A stretch of 41,297 nucleotides of DNA, taken from positions 1-41,297 of the forward strand of contig NZ_JAHTKU010000029.1 of assembly GCF_019192965.1 (NCBI RefSeq), written 5' to 3'. The position numbers and the translations under genes were made by a program. The DNA comes from Nocardioides daeguensis. GTDB taxonomy: Bacteria; Actinomycetota; Actinomycetes; Propionibacteriales; Nocardioidaceae. Each line of letters begins with the position of its first letter. Position 1 is the first letter of the stretch. Shown in pieces: positions 7,390-15,769 of this stretch. The notes below the pieces were generated by a model. The model saw only the letters and a list, made by a program, of their open reading frames with translations, searched no databases and was not told where the DNA came from.

Positions 7390-8423
7390 GCAGCGGCCTG
7401 CGGCCCGCGCCGTACTGGCCGTCGGGCTGGTGGATCGTGCGCTCGACGGCCCTCGTCGTGCTCACGGTGGCGCTGCTCCAGGCCGTGGCGAGCATCGCGT
7501 CGGTGCTCGTGCTCATCTTCATCGGCACCTTCGTCGCGGTCGGCATCGAGCCGCTGGTGACCCGCTTCGAGCGCCGGGGATGGCGACGTGGCTGGGTGAT
7601 CGTCGGCATCGCCGCCGCCCTCGCCGCCGCCCTGACCGGGGTGGCGCTCCTGGTGGCCGTGCCGGTCGCGCACCAGCTCGGCCGGCTGATCGACGCGACC
7701 CCCGAGATCGTGGCCGACCTCGGCGCGGTCCTGGGCGACTCGCGGGCGGCCGACCGGCTGCAGGACCCGCAGGTGCAGGCGGAGGCCAAGGACCTCGCGG
7801 TCAGCGCGCTCGCCCACCTCGACGGGCTGTTCGGCTCGCTGTTCGACGCGGCCGGGGGCGTCCTCGGCTTCCTCATGAGCGCCGGCACGGTCGCCGCCGT
7901 CGCGGTCTACGTCAGCCTCGCGCTGCCACGACTGCGCTCGCGTGCGCACGAGCTGCTCGGCGAGGAGCGGTCGGCGGTGCTCGACGACGTGCTCGCCAAG
8001 GTCGGCGCCTACGTGAGTGGGCAGGCCCTGGTGTGCCTCACGGCCGGGAGCGTCTCCTTCGTCGCGTTCCTCGTCCTCGGCGTGCCGTACGCCGCGATCC
8101 TGGCGATCCTGGTGCTGCTCCTGGATGCGATCCCCCAGATCGGGGCCCTGCTGGGCGCCGTGGTGGCGATCGCGGCCAGCCTCACCGACGGCGTGGGAAC
8201 GGCGGTCGCCGTCGCGGTGTTCTTCGCGATCTACCAGCTGGTGGAGAACTACCTGGTCGCCCCCCGGGTCTTCTCGAGCGTGATCCAGCTCAGCCCGCTG
8301 ACCACGTTCCTGGCGATCCTGGTCGGGGGCAGCCTGGCCGGGGTGCTCGGGGCGGTGGCCGCACTTCCGGTCGCGGCATCCCTCGTCGTCGTGGGCAGGC
8401 ACCTGACGACCGCGTCGACGTAG
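7386..8423 (+). CDS. AI-2E family transporter (PerM/TqsA type)
   Basis: 345 residues. The protein has two N-terminal transmembrane helices (VLTVALLQAVASIASVLVLI, then a FIGTFVAVGIEPLV turn), a soluble amphipathic middle (about 95-150), and a C-terminal bundle of five or so helices. The hallmark late segments AILAILVLLLDAIPQIGALL and VENYLVAPRVFSSVIQLSPL fit the family pattern (P-x-x-G, then N-x-x-x-P-x-x). Members export small molecules or ions; AI-2 export is only one case, and Na+/H+ exchange has been reported for others. It is the third gene of the 5348-8423 operon with an ATGA overlap. The true substrate here is unknown. Confidence 0.85.
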   Translation: MSSGLRPAPYWPSGWWIVRSTALVVLTVALLQAVASIASVLVLIFIGTFVAVGIEPLVTRFERRGWRRGWVIVGIAAALAAALTGVALLVAVPVAHQLGRLIDATPEIVADLGAVLGDSRAADRLQDPQVQAEAKDLAVSALAHLDGLFGSLFDAAGGVLGFLMSAGTVAAVAVYVSLALPRLRSRAHELLGEERSAVLDDVLAKVGAYVSGQALVCLTAGSVSFVAFLVLGVPYAAILAILVLLLDAIPQIGALLGAVVAIAASLTDGVGTAVAVAVFFAIYQLVENYLVAPRVFSSVIQLSPLTTFLAILVGGSLAGVLGAVAALPVAASLVVVGRHLTTAST

Positions 8424-8477
8424 GACGGGGGGCGCGGTCGAGGCCGGCGGATCGGCGCTCCTGCTGTCTGAGCAGGG

Positions 8478-9149
8478 TCAGAGGGCACCGATGGACTTGC
8501 CGACCAGACTCACCCCGAGGACGACCAGCAGAACGCACATCACCGTGGCGTTGTTGGCGACCAGCCAGACACGCATCCGGTCCAGCGGTGCGGCGACCCG
8601 GTCGGGCACGAGCAGGGCGGTGACGACCGGGACCGCGACCGTGGCGCCCGCCAGCAGCACCCAGACGACGAGCACGATCGCGGCACTGCCGACCGCGAGC
8701 TCGCCACGGGCCACCGTCACCCCCGCGCTGAGCGCGAGGAGCGCGTTCTTGGGATTGGCCGCGGCGAGCGCGGCCCCCAGGACCACCGCCTTGAGCGGCG
8801 TCATCGCGCTGACCCCCTTCATCCACGCAGGCAGGACGGGATCGGCACCCGGCGCCGGCCGGTCGTACCACTGGCGCACGGCCAGCATCAGCAGCAGCGA
8901 GCCGAGCACCATCTGCGTGATCGCCACAGCGGGGCGAGCACCCTCCTCCGAGCCGGTCGGCAACAGCTGGCCGAGGAGGCTGAAGACCGTGACGGCGCCA
9001 CCGATGCCCAGCAGCCAGCCGACCAGGAACGCCGGCGCGACCCGGGTGGCGGCCGGCGAGAGCAGCATCAGGATCGCCGCGATGATCGGAACCGGGCTGA
9101 TCGCGACGCCCACCGCGAGCGGCAGCGCCTCGCCGAGAACCTCGTTCAC
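8478..9149 (-). CDS. GAP family (LysE-like) membrane protein
   Basis: 223 residues, six transmembrane helices, with the family start LPLAVGVAISPVPIIAAILM and the internal segment TPLKAVVLGAALAAANPKNA, which matches the P-x-N-P-K motif of the GAP/LysE-like superfamily. Mycobacterial relatives (Sap, Gap) help move lipids such as sulfolipid and glycopeptidolipid; the cargo here cannot be told. The GTG at 9149 overlaps the stop of the DUF1254 gene upstream (GTGA). It is the last gene of a three-gene run with the two DUF1254 proteins. Confidence 0.8.
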   Translation of the reverse strand: MNEVLGEALPLAVGVAISPVPIIAAILMLLSPAATRVAPAFLVGWLLGIGGAVTVFSLLGQLLPTGSEEGARPAVAITQMVLGSLLLMLAVRQWYDRPAPGADPVLPAWMKGVSAMTPLKAVVLGAALAAANPKNALLALSAGVTVARGELAVGSAAIVLVVWVLLAGATVAVPVVTALLVPDRVAAPLDRMRVWLVANNATVMCVLLVVLGVSLVGKSIGAL

Positions 9150-10489
9150 GACGCGTCGACCACCCGGAAGGGCGGCATCCGGTAGGAGCCGTCGAGGAAC
9201 TCCCGGCGCGGGGCATAGACCCGCAGGATCGGCCGGAAGGGACCCGCCGGGGCCGGCAGCCAGTTGGCGCGGCGTACCGGATCCGTCGGCTCCTCGGCAC
9301 TCACGTGGAGGGTGAGGCTGCCGTCGTCGCCGTGGACCAGGCCGGGCGTCCGATCGCCGATCGAGTAGCGCCCGGCGGGGTTGTCGACGAGGAAGTAGTC
9401 GGGCACGTCGTACATGGTCAGCGACCAGAAGGCATCGTTGGGAGGAGGCGTCTCGAGCCGCAGGCTGTAGCTGCGCTCCCCCGTCAGCTGCTCGCCGTCG
9501 GCGTCGACGTAGACCGGCGAGTACGCCGCCTCGTAGCCGTGGTTCCCCCACAACCCCCCCAGGGCTGCGGCGGCACGGATCACCAGCCGCTCCTGCGGGT
9601 CGGCGATCTGCCACTCGGGGTCGTCGAGCGCGCCGACCTCGAAGTGGTCGAGGTTGTAGTCGAAGACGTGGTAGGCCAGGTGCCAACCGTCCCGGACCTC
9701 GGTGTGTCCTCCGCGAGTGGCCTGGTCGAGCAGGGCCCGGCCGGCGTCGTGTCCCGCCGTGAGGGCGTCGCGCTGCTCCGGGTCGAGGTCGCCCACCGGA
9801 ACGTCGCCGGTGAGGCCGAGACCGGCCAGGGACTCCTGCAGCGGCACGTCGCGGGCCGGGGGCGGGAAGGCCTGCGATGCCACGCGATAGGCCTCCCAGA
9901 ACGCCAGCGCGGGCGAGAGGCCGTCGGTCGCACCCGACGGCAGCCCCTGCGGCGTGCCGCTCCCCATCGGGGTCAGCGTCGTCGCGTCCTGGAGCGCGTG
10001 CACAGCCGGGAGGTCGGTGTCTCCGGTGACGGCCCACCGCCCCACGATCGAGGCGATCACCGTCGGGACCCGGACCACCGTGGTCCCGGCCGGCGGCTCC
10101 CCCGACCATCCCGGCGGCACCAGCAGGAAGCGGCCGGCGTCCGAGCCCGTGGCCCGGGTGCCGATGTAGGCGAAGTTGTTGGTCCAGGCGTCGACGAACT
10201 GCAGCACGTAGTAGCGCTCCCCGACGGCGGGCACCTCCAACAGCAACGGTCCGGCGCTGAGGTCCAGCTGCGCCATCGAGTAGACCGTGTCGTTGTTGAT
10301 CGTGACGAACCGGTCGGCGGGACCGGCCAGGCTGCGCGCGTGGCTGAAGCTGTTGAACGGCGCCGCCGGGTTGGCGCCGACACCGGTCGTGACGTAGCGC
10401 GCGACCTGCTCGAGGTTGAACACGAGCGGGAAGCCGTAGACGAATCCCCGGGTGGCCAGGGCGGTCGCGTCGTCGGGAGCGGTGTTCAC
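9146..10489 (-). CDS. DUF1254/DUF1214 domain protein (long form)
   Basis: 447 residues. The N-terminal half is DUF1254 (FVYGFPLVFNLEQVARYVTT, then NNDTVYSMAQLDLSAGPLLL, then VPAVGERYYVLQFVDAWTNN). The C-terminal part is DUF1214 (NDAFWSLTMYDVPDYFLVDN, then YSIGDRTPGLVHGDDGSLTL, then ANWLPAPAGPFRPILRVYAP). These proteins are widespread and often periplasmic, but no signal peptide is visible here. Their biochemical role is unsettled. The GTG at 10489 overlaps the stop of the preceding DUF1254 gene, and its own stop overlaps the GAP gene, so the three are translationally coupled. Functional assignment beyond the fold would be a guess. Confidence 0.85.
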   Translation of the reverse strand: MNTAPDDATALATRGFVYGFPLVFNLEQVARYVTTGVGANPAAPFNSFSHARSLAGPADRFVTINNDTVYSMAQLDLSAGPLLLEVPAVGERYYVLQFVDAWTNNFAYIGTRATGSDAGRFLLVPPGWSGEPPAGTTVVRVPTVIASIVGRWAVTGDTDLPAVHALQDATTLTPMGSGTPQGLPSGATDGLSPALAFWEAYRVASQAFPPPARDVPLQESLAGLGLTGDVPVGDLDPEQRDALTAGHDAGRALLDQATRGGHTEVRDGWHLAYHVFDYNLDHFEVGALDDPEWQIADPQERLVIRAAAALGGLWGNHGYEAAYSPVYVDADGEQLTGERSYSLRLETPPPNDAFWSLTMYDVPDYFLVDNPAGRYSIGDRTPGLVHGDDGSLTLHVSAEEPTDPVRRANWLPAPAGPFRPILRVYAPRREFLDGSYRMPPFRVVDAS

Positions 10490-11439
10490 GCCTCGCTCCC
10501 CACGCGGGTGACCTCCGGCAGCTGCCAGGTCCCGTCGAGGATCTCGGCGCGCGGCCGGTAGAGCCGCACCATGAAGTTCCAGCCCTCCATGATCGGCAGG
10601 TAGTTGGGCTCGCCGTTCGGGCTGACGCCGAAGCGGACCGTCGTACCTCCGTCGGCGTCCTTGACCGAGGTGATGCTGTTGAGGTTGTTGACGCCGAGCG
10701 CGTTGGGCTCGAAGTAGCCCTCGGCGTTGTAGAGCGAGATCGACCAGAAGGCGTCCACCGGGGGGTCGACGACGCGCAGCTGGTACTCGCCGACGGGGAG
10801 TCCCGGAACCACGTTGAGGTAGGTCGCCTCGTAGTCGGGCAGCCCGCCCCACCCGGCGGCGGTGCACAGCAGGTGACGGACCGGGTCGACCTCGTCGGCG
10901 CGGCCGAAGCCGTGCCGGAAGTCCGCAAGCCCGTCGGCCAGGCGCAGCAGCGCGTCGCGGGTCGCCTTCTGCGACGCCTGGTCGTAGTCGGGAAGCTCGA
11001 ACGGCGTGTCGGACGTCGAGGCGATGCCCAGGCCGTCTTGGAGGGCGTTGACCTCGGCGACGTCCTCGGGGTCGCTGGGGTCGACGAGGATCCGCGCCCC
11101 GAGCATGACGTACCGGCTCCCGAAGTCCTCCTCGGTCAGCCGGTACTCGCCCGCCGCATGGAAGATCCGCGGGATGTAGTGGCCCTGGTTGACCACCATC
11201 ACCGACAGGTAGCGCTCCCCCGACTCGGGCACCGTCAACACCACCGGCTCGGCGAGGTCGGCGATGCACGCGCTGTAGAGCGTGTCGCGGTTGAGCCGCA
11301 CGATGTTCTGGTGGTCCAGGGGGGCCGGCACGCGGAAGTGGTTCCACCGGTTCACCGACCCGGCGTCGGCGTGCACCCGGGAGAACATGAGGTCCGACTC
11401 GGCACGGGCGAAGTTCTCGGCATTGACGATGATGCTCAT
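10486..11439 (-). CDS. DUF1254/DUF1214 domain protein (short form)
   Basis: 317 residues. It has the DUF1254-like start (VNRWNHFRVPAPLDHQNIVR, then LNRDTLYSACIADLAEPVVL, then PESGERYLSVMVVNQGHYIP) and the DUF1214-like end (VDAFWSISLYNAEGYFEPNA, then PNYLPIMEGWNFMVRLYRPR). It is shorter than its neighbour, lacking some of the middle. The two look like ancient paralogues. The ATG follows a purine-rich AGGAACGGATCCCCC stretch. The gene leads the coupled trio and lies 23 bases after the SHOCT gene, so all five minus-strand genes from 12208 to 8478 could share a message. Confidence 0.85.
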   Translation of the reverse strand: MSIIVNAENFARAESDLMFSRVHADAGSVNRWNHFRVPAPLDHQNIVRLNRDTLYSACIADLAEPVVLTVPESGERYLSVMVVNQGHYIPRIFHAAGEYRLTEEDFGSRYVMLGARILVDPSDPEDVAEVNALQDGLGIASTSDTPFELPDYDQASQKATRDALLRLADGLADFRHGFGRADEVDPVRHLLCTAAGWGGLPDYEATYLNVVPGLPVGEYQLRVVDPPVDAFWSISLYNAEGYFEPNALGVNNLNSITSVKDADGGTTVRFGVSPNGEPNYLPIMEGWNFMVRLYRPRAEILDGTWQLPEVTRVGSEA

Positions 11440-11462
11440 GGGGGATCCGTTCCTCGGGGCGT

Positions 11463-11783
11463 TCAGGACGCAGGGGTCTCGGGCAGGCCGAGCAGCCGCT
11501 GCTTCGCGGCGGTGAACTCGGCGTACGACAGCACGCCCTGCTCGTGCAGCTGCGCGAGCTGGCGCAGCGCCTCGGTCGTCGGGTCGCCGGCGGGCGCCGG
11601 CGCCCCGAGGGCCGCAGGCGCCACGGGCGCGGCGGTCGGGGCCGCCGCTGCCGCCTGGGCGGCGCGGGCGCGCTGCCGGGCCGCGATGCGGCCGGTGACC
11701 ACCTGGGCCGTGCCCGCGACGACGGCCGTGCGGGCCGCCGTCGCAAGCAGGCCGCCCCGTGCGGGGCGAGCGAAGAAGGGCAT
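11463..11783 (-). CDS. SHOCT domain protein
   Basis: 106 residues. The N-terminal part (ARGGLLATAARTAVVAGTAQ) may form a membrane-associated helix, the middle is an Ala/Pro linker, and the C-terminus is a SHOCT motif (EALRQLAQLHEQGVLSYAEF, then TAAKQRLLGL). SHOCT domains are short oligomerisation or membrane-adjacent modules with no catalytic role. The ATG overlaps the stop of the lipoprotein gene by one base (TGATG), so the two are coupled. It resembles the common actinobacterial short C-terminal-domain proteins of unknown purpose. Confidence 0.75.
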   Translation of the reverse strand: MPFFARPARGGLLATAARTAVVAGTAQVVTGRIAARQRARAAQAAAAAPTAAPVAPAALGAPAPAGDPTTEALRQLAQLHEQGVLSYAEFTAAKQRLLGLPETPAS

Positions 11784-12208
11784 CAGTCGCAGCTCAGGTC
11801 GTCGGCGACGGCCGTGCGGGCGGACTCGATCGCCGCGGCCTCCTCCTGCAGCGAGGCGAACGCCTCGGCGAGGGTCGCGCCGTCCGGCAGCTCGTCCACG
11901 CTGTCGTCGAAGGCGTCGAAGGCGTCGTCGAGCTCGGCGTAGCGGTCGTCGGCCACGTCGTCGAAGGAGGTGACCAGGCCGCGGTAGGACTTCTGCACGT
12001 CGCTGCGCACGCTGCGGATCTCGTCGACCGTCGACTCGGCGCTCAAGGAGCTGATCTGGCTGACCGCCGAGCGGAAGTCGGTGATCGCCGCGCAGGCGTC
12101 GGCCTCGTTGCTCGACGCGTCGTCGGAGTCGGAGCACGCCGAGAGCGTGAGTCCGAGCGCGGCCACAGCCACGGCGGACAGAGCGAACATGCGGGTGGAG
12201 TGAGACAC
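11783..12208 (-). CDS. small secreted lipoprotein
   Basis: 141 residues. A type II signal peptide ends in the lipobox LSAC with Cys25 as the lipidated residue. The mature part is acidic and helical (SVDELPDGATLAEAFASLQE, AAAIESARTAVADDL) and probably forms a coiled-coil or helical bundle outside the membrane. No family was recognised. The GTG at 12208 gives the complete signal peptide; an internal ATG at 12190 would shorten its basic start. A small inverted repeat (TCGAAGG/CCTTCGA at 12210-12225) overlaps the region where the ribosome site should be. Coupled to the SHOCT gene. Confidence 0.75.
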   Translation of the reverse strand: MSHSTRMFALSAVAVAALGLTLSACSDSDDASSNEADACAAITDFRSAVSQISSLSAESTVDEIRSVRSDVQKSYRGLVTSFDDVADDRYAELDDAFDAFDDSVDELPDGATLAEAFASLQEEAAAIESARTAVADDLSCD

Positions 12209-12402
12209 CTCGAAGGTCCCTTCGAATCGGGGCGGTTGACGTGGTCGAGCGTCTGCCGACCGGCTTTCGGTGTCCAGCCAGGCGCCTTCGCGGGCCGGAG
12301 AATCACCCGCGAAGGATGAGGTGCGGTCGCGTCCTTTGAACCGCTCCCCGCGCCGCTGCCAGAGTCGCCGCAGACCTTCGACGACAGGCTGGCGACTGCA
12401 CC

Positions 12403-14085
12403 ATGTCCTCCGACGCGACGAGACCGCCCCACGACCGGCGGCTCCTCCCGGGCCTCACCCGCGCGAACCTGCTGCGCGAGCTCAGCGCAGGGGTGACCCT
12501 GATCGCGATCTCCGTGCCCCTGAACATCGGCTACGCCCAGATCGCCGGGCTGCCCGCGACGGCAGGGCTGTACGCCCTCGTCGTCCCCGCACTCGTGTTC
12601 GCCCTGACCGCCTCGTCACGCCAGGTCGTGGTCGCGCCGGATGCCGCAGCGGCCGCGCTGGTCGCCTCGAGCCTGGCCGGGGTCGGTCTCGCCGACGCCG
12701 GCAGCTACTCGGCGATGGCCGCCGCCCAGGCGCTGATCGGCGGCGTGGTCTTCCTGCTCTGCAGCAGGCTGCGCCTGGGCTTCCTCGCCGACTTCCTGTC
12801 CCGGCCCATCCTGGTCGGGTTCATCGGCGGGCTCGCGCTGGAGGTCAGCCTCAGCCAGGTGGCGAAGATGCTGGGCATCGGCCTGCCCGAGGGGGAGTTC
12901 CTCGATCAGGCCACGCACCTGCTCACCTCGCTCGAGCAGGCCCACGGCTGGACGGTCGCGGTCAGCGCGATCGCGCTCGCTCTCCTCCTCGGCGGGCGCC
13001 GGTGGGCGCCCTCCGTGCCGTGGGCGCTGGTCGTGATGGTGCTGGCGACCGCGGCCACCAGCGTGCTGGACCTGACCGACCGCGGCGTCGCGGTGCTGGG
13101 CTCGATGCCGTCGGGGCTGCCCGAGCTGGCCTTCCCGGACCTGTCCCTCGAGGTGTGGCTCGGCCTGGTGCCCTCGGCGGTGGCGCTCACGGCGGTGACG
13201 GTCGCGGAGGGGCTGATGGTCGCGCGCAGCTATGCCGACCGCAACGGCTACCCGACCGACCCGGACCGTGACCTGGCCGCCTTCGGCCTCGCCAACGTGG
13301 CCGCCGGACTCACCTCGTCGTTCACGGTCGGCTCCTCCACCTCGCGCACCGCCGCGATGGACGAGGCCGGCTCGCGCACCCAGCTGCCGGCGGTGGTCCT
13401 GGCGGTGGGCTCGGTGCTGCTCCTGCTGTTCGGCGCCGACCTGCTCGCCGACATCCCCGCGCCGGCCATCGGCGCGACGGTGGCGGTCGCGGTCAGCCGG
13501 CTGCTCGGACTCGCCGAGCTGCGTCACCTCCTCCAGGTCTCTCCCGACGAGCTGGTGGTCGCCCTGGTCACCTTCGTCGGGGTGCTCGCCATCGGCCCCA
13601 TCGGGGGCCTCGTCGTCGCCTTCGCCCTGGCGGTCGTCAACCTGACCCGACGGGCGGCGGCACCGCACGTCCACCTGCTCGCCGACCCGCGCCGGCCGGA
13701 GTCGGCCGCGCTCGACCTCGGCGAGCACGTCGCGCAGACCGCGCCCGGCGCTCTGGTGCTCCGGTTGGCCGGTCCGGTCTTCTTCGCCAACGCCGACGCA
13801 CTCAGCGCGGAGGTGGTCCGGCTCGTGCGGGAAGCCCCGGACCCGGTGCACGTGGTCATCCTCGACGTGGGCTCGGTGACCGACGTCGACACGACGGCAG
13901 CCGAGGCGCTCGAGCGGCTCGAGGGCGACCTGCGGGCCGAGGGCGCGACCATCGCGATCACCCGCGAGGACGACCGGCTCCTGCGGCGGCTCGAGCGGCT
14001 GGGCGTGCTCGAGTCAGCCGAGCGGTTCCCGACCAACCGCGCGGCGCTCGCGTCGTACGAGCTGCGGGCCGGCGCCGGTGAGTGA
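12403..14085 (+). CDS. SulP/SLC26 family anion permease with STAS domain (first copy)
   Basis: 560 residues. The transmembrane core (about 20-420) opens with RELSAGVTLIAISVPLNIGY, then GLPATAGLYALVVPALVFAL, which is the SulP entry motif. It includes FLSRPILVGFIGGLALEVSL and the SulP signature GLTSSFTVGSSTSRTAAMDE. A cytoplasmic STAS domain follows (ALVLRLAGPVFFANADAL, then VVILDVGSVTDVDTTAAEAL). The family carries sulfate, bicarbonate or other anions with H+ or Na+. No carbonic anhydrase or sulfate gene is adjacent, so the substrate is open. It precedes a second SulP gene with an 8-base overlap, and it is divergent from the lipoprotein gene. Confidence 0.9.
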   Translation: MSSDATRPPHDRRLLPGLTRANLLRELSAGVTLIAISVPLNIGYAQIAGLPATAGLYALVVPALVFALTASSRQVVVAPDAAAAALVASSLAGVGLADAGSYSAMAAAQALIGGVVFLLCSRLRLGFLADFLSRPILVGFIGGLALEVSLSQVAKMLGIGLPEGEFLDQATHLLTSLEQAHGWTVAVSAIALALLLGGRRWAPSVPWALVVMVLATAATSVLDLTDRGVAVLGSMPSGLPELAFPDLSLEVWLGLVPSAVALTAVTVAEGLMVARSYADRNGYPTDPDRDLAAFGLANVAAGLTSSFTVGSSTSRTAAMDEAGSRTQLPAVVLAVGSVLLLLFGADLLADIPAPAIGATVAVAVSRLLGLAELRHLLQVSPDELVVALVTFVGVLAIGPIGGLVVAFALAVVNLTRRAAAPHVHLLADPRRPESAALDLGEHVAQTAPGALVLRLAGPVFFANADALSAEVVRLVREAPDPVHVVILDVGSVTDVDTTAAEALERLEGDLRAEGATIAITREDDRLLRRLERLGVLESAERFPTNRAALASYELRAGAGE

Positions 14086-15769
14086 CGGCGGCGCCCGCGA
14101 ACGGGTACGGCGCTACCTGCGTCGGTTCGGCGACCGGCGCACCGTGGCGCACGACCTCAAGGCCGGCGTCGTGCTCGGCACCGAGTCGGTGCCCGACGGG
14201 CTGGCGGCCGGCCTGCTGGCGGGGGTGAACCCGGTGCACGGCCTGTACGCCTATCTCGCCGGCACCCTGGGTGGGGCGCTGGCGACCGGCTCGCTGTTCA
14301 TGACCGTGCAGACGACCGGCGCCATGGGGGTCCTGGTCTCGGACGTGCCGCAGACCCAGGATCCCGGCACCAGCGAGCAGGCGCTCGCCACGCTCGCCCT
14401 GCTGACTGGCCTGGTGATGCTGGGGCTGGGTCTGGCCCGGTTGGGCTCGCTGGTCCGCTTCATCCCGACCGCGGTGCTCGTGGGGTTCGTCAACGCGGTC
14501 GCCCTCAACATCGTGCTGGGGCAGCTCGGGAGCGTCACCGGCTACGCGTCGGAGGCGAGCAACCGGGTGCTGCGCGCCGTCGACACGCTCGTGCACGTCG
14601 CCGACCTCTCGCTCCCGGCGCTGAGCGTCGCGGGGATCACGGTCGCGCTGACGCTGCTCCTGGAGCGCACCCGGCTCGGCGCGCTCGCGATGCTGGTGGG
14701 CGTGGGCGTGGCGTCGGCGCTGGCCGCCGCGGTGCCGGCCCTCCACGTCGAGCGGATCTCGGACTCCACGGTGGTCCCCGACGCGCTGCCCGCGCTCGGG
14801 CTGCCGTCGCTCGAGCTGGTTCCTGTCCTCATCGTCCCGGCGCTGTCCCTCGCGCTGGTCGGCCTCGTGCAGGGGGCCGCCATCTCGGGATCGACCCCGA
14901 ACCCCGATGGCGTCTATCCCGACGCCTCGAGCGACTTCCGTGGCCAGGGGATCGCGAACCTGCTCGCGGCGGCGGCCCGGGGCATGCCGGTCGGTGGGTC
15001 GATGTCGGCCACCTCCCTGGTGCGCGACGCCGGCGCCCGCAGCGCGCTGGCGAACCTCGTGGCGGCGGTGGTGATGGGTGCCACGATCCTGCTCGCCGCG
15101 GACCTGATCGCCGGTACGGCGATGCCCGCGCTCGGAGCGCTCCTGGTGATCGTCGGGATCCGCAGCCTGAAGCCCGCGGACGTCGCACTGGTCTGGCGCA
15201 CGGGCGCGGTGCAGGCGACGGTGCTGGCGATGACGTTCGTGCTGACCCTGCTGATCCCGCTGCAGTACGCCGTCCTCAGCGGCGTCGCGCTGGCCGTCCT
15301 GCTCCACGTCACCCAGCAGTCGAACCGGATCACGCTGGTGCGCTGGGTGTTCGACGAGGACCAGCTGCTGCCACGAGAGGTGGCGCCGCCGGCGGTGCTC
15401 GAGCCCGGCGCGACGGTCGTGCTGGTGCCCTACGGCAGCCTCTTCTTCGCGGCCGCTCCCCGCCTGGAGGAGCAGCTGCCCACCGTCCCGGCCTCCGCAC
15501 CCGGGGCCTTCGTCGTGCTGCGTCTGCGCGGCTCCGACGACCTCGGCGCGACCGCGATCGGCCTGCTCACCGGTTATGCGGCGCGCTGCCGGGCCGCGGG
15601 GGCGACCCTGGTACTCGCGGGGGTGGGCGAGCGCGTGGTGAGCCAGCTCGCCGCCACCGGCGGGCTCCAGGAGATCGGCGTCGACAACGTCTTCGCGGCC
15701 TCCTCACGCCTCGGGCAGTCGCTGACGGCGGCGTTGGAGGCCATCGCGCTACGCCGCAGCCGCTCCTGA
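14078..15769 (+). CDS. SulP/SLC26 family anion permease (second copy)
   Basis: 563 residues. The core starts HDLKAGVVLGTESVPDGLAA then NPVHGLYAYLAGTLGGALAT, and includes LVRFIPTAVLVGFVNAVALN and ARGMPVGGSMSATSLVRDAG. The second half of the domain and the STAS-like C-terminus (VVLVPYGSLFFAAAPRLEEQ, then FVVLRLRGSDDLGATAIGLL) are clearly diverged from the first copy. The two are not recent duplicates. The GTG at 14078 lies 8 bases inside the first copy, so they are co-translated. The STAS domain lacks the usual DVSGVxxID-type serine region (SDDLGATA instead). A heteromeric pair is possible but is only an inference. Confidence 0.85.
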   Translation: MSDGGARERVRRYLRRFGDRRTVAHDLKAGVVLGTESVPDGLAAGLLAGVNPVHGLYAYLAGTLGGALATGSLFMTVQTTGAMGVLVSDVPQTQDPGTSEQALATLALLTGLVMLGLGLARLGSLVRFIPTAVLVGFVNAVALNIVLGQLGSVTGYASEASNRVLRAVDTLVHVADLSLPALSVAGITVALTLLLERTRLGALAMLVGVGVASALAAAVPALHVERISDSTVVPDALPALGLPSLELVPVLIVPALSLALVGLVQGAAISGSTPNPDGVYPDASSDFRGQGIANLLAAAARGMPVGGSMSATSLVRDAGARSALANLVAAVVMGATILLAADLIAGTAMPALGALLVIVGIRSLKPADVALVWRTGAVQATVLAMTFVLTLLIPLQYAVLSGVALAVLLHVTQQSNRITLVRWVFDEDQLLPREVAPPAVLEPGATVVLVPYGSLFFAAAPRLEEQLPTVPASAPGAFVVLRLRGSDDLGATAIGLLTGYAARCRAAGATLVLAGVGERVVSQLAATGGLQEIGVDNVFAASSRLGQSLTAALEAIALRRSRS

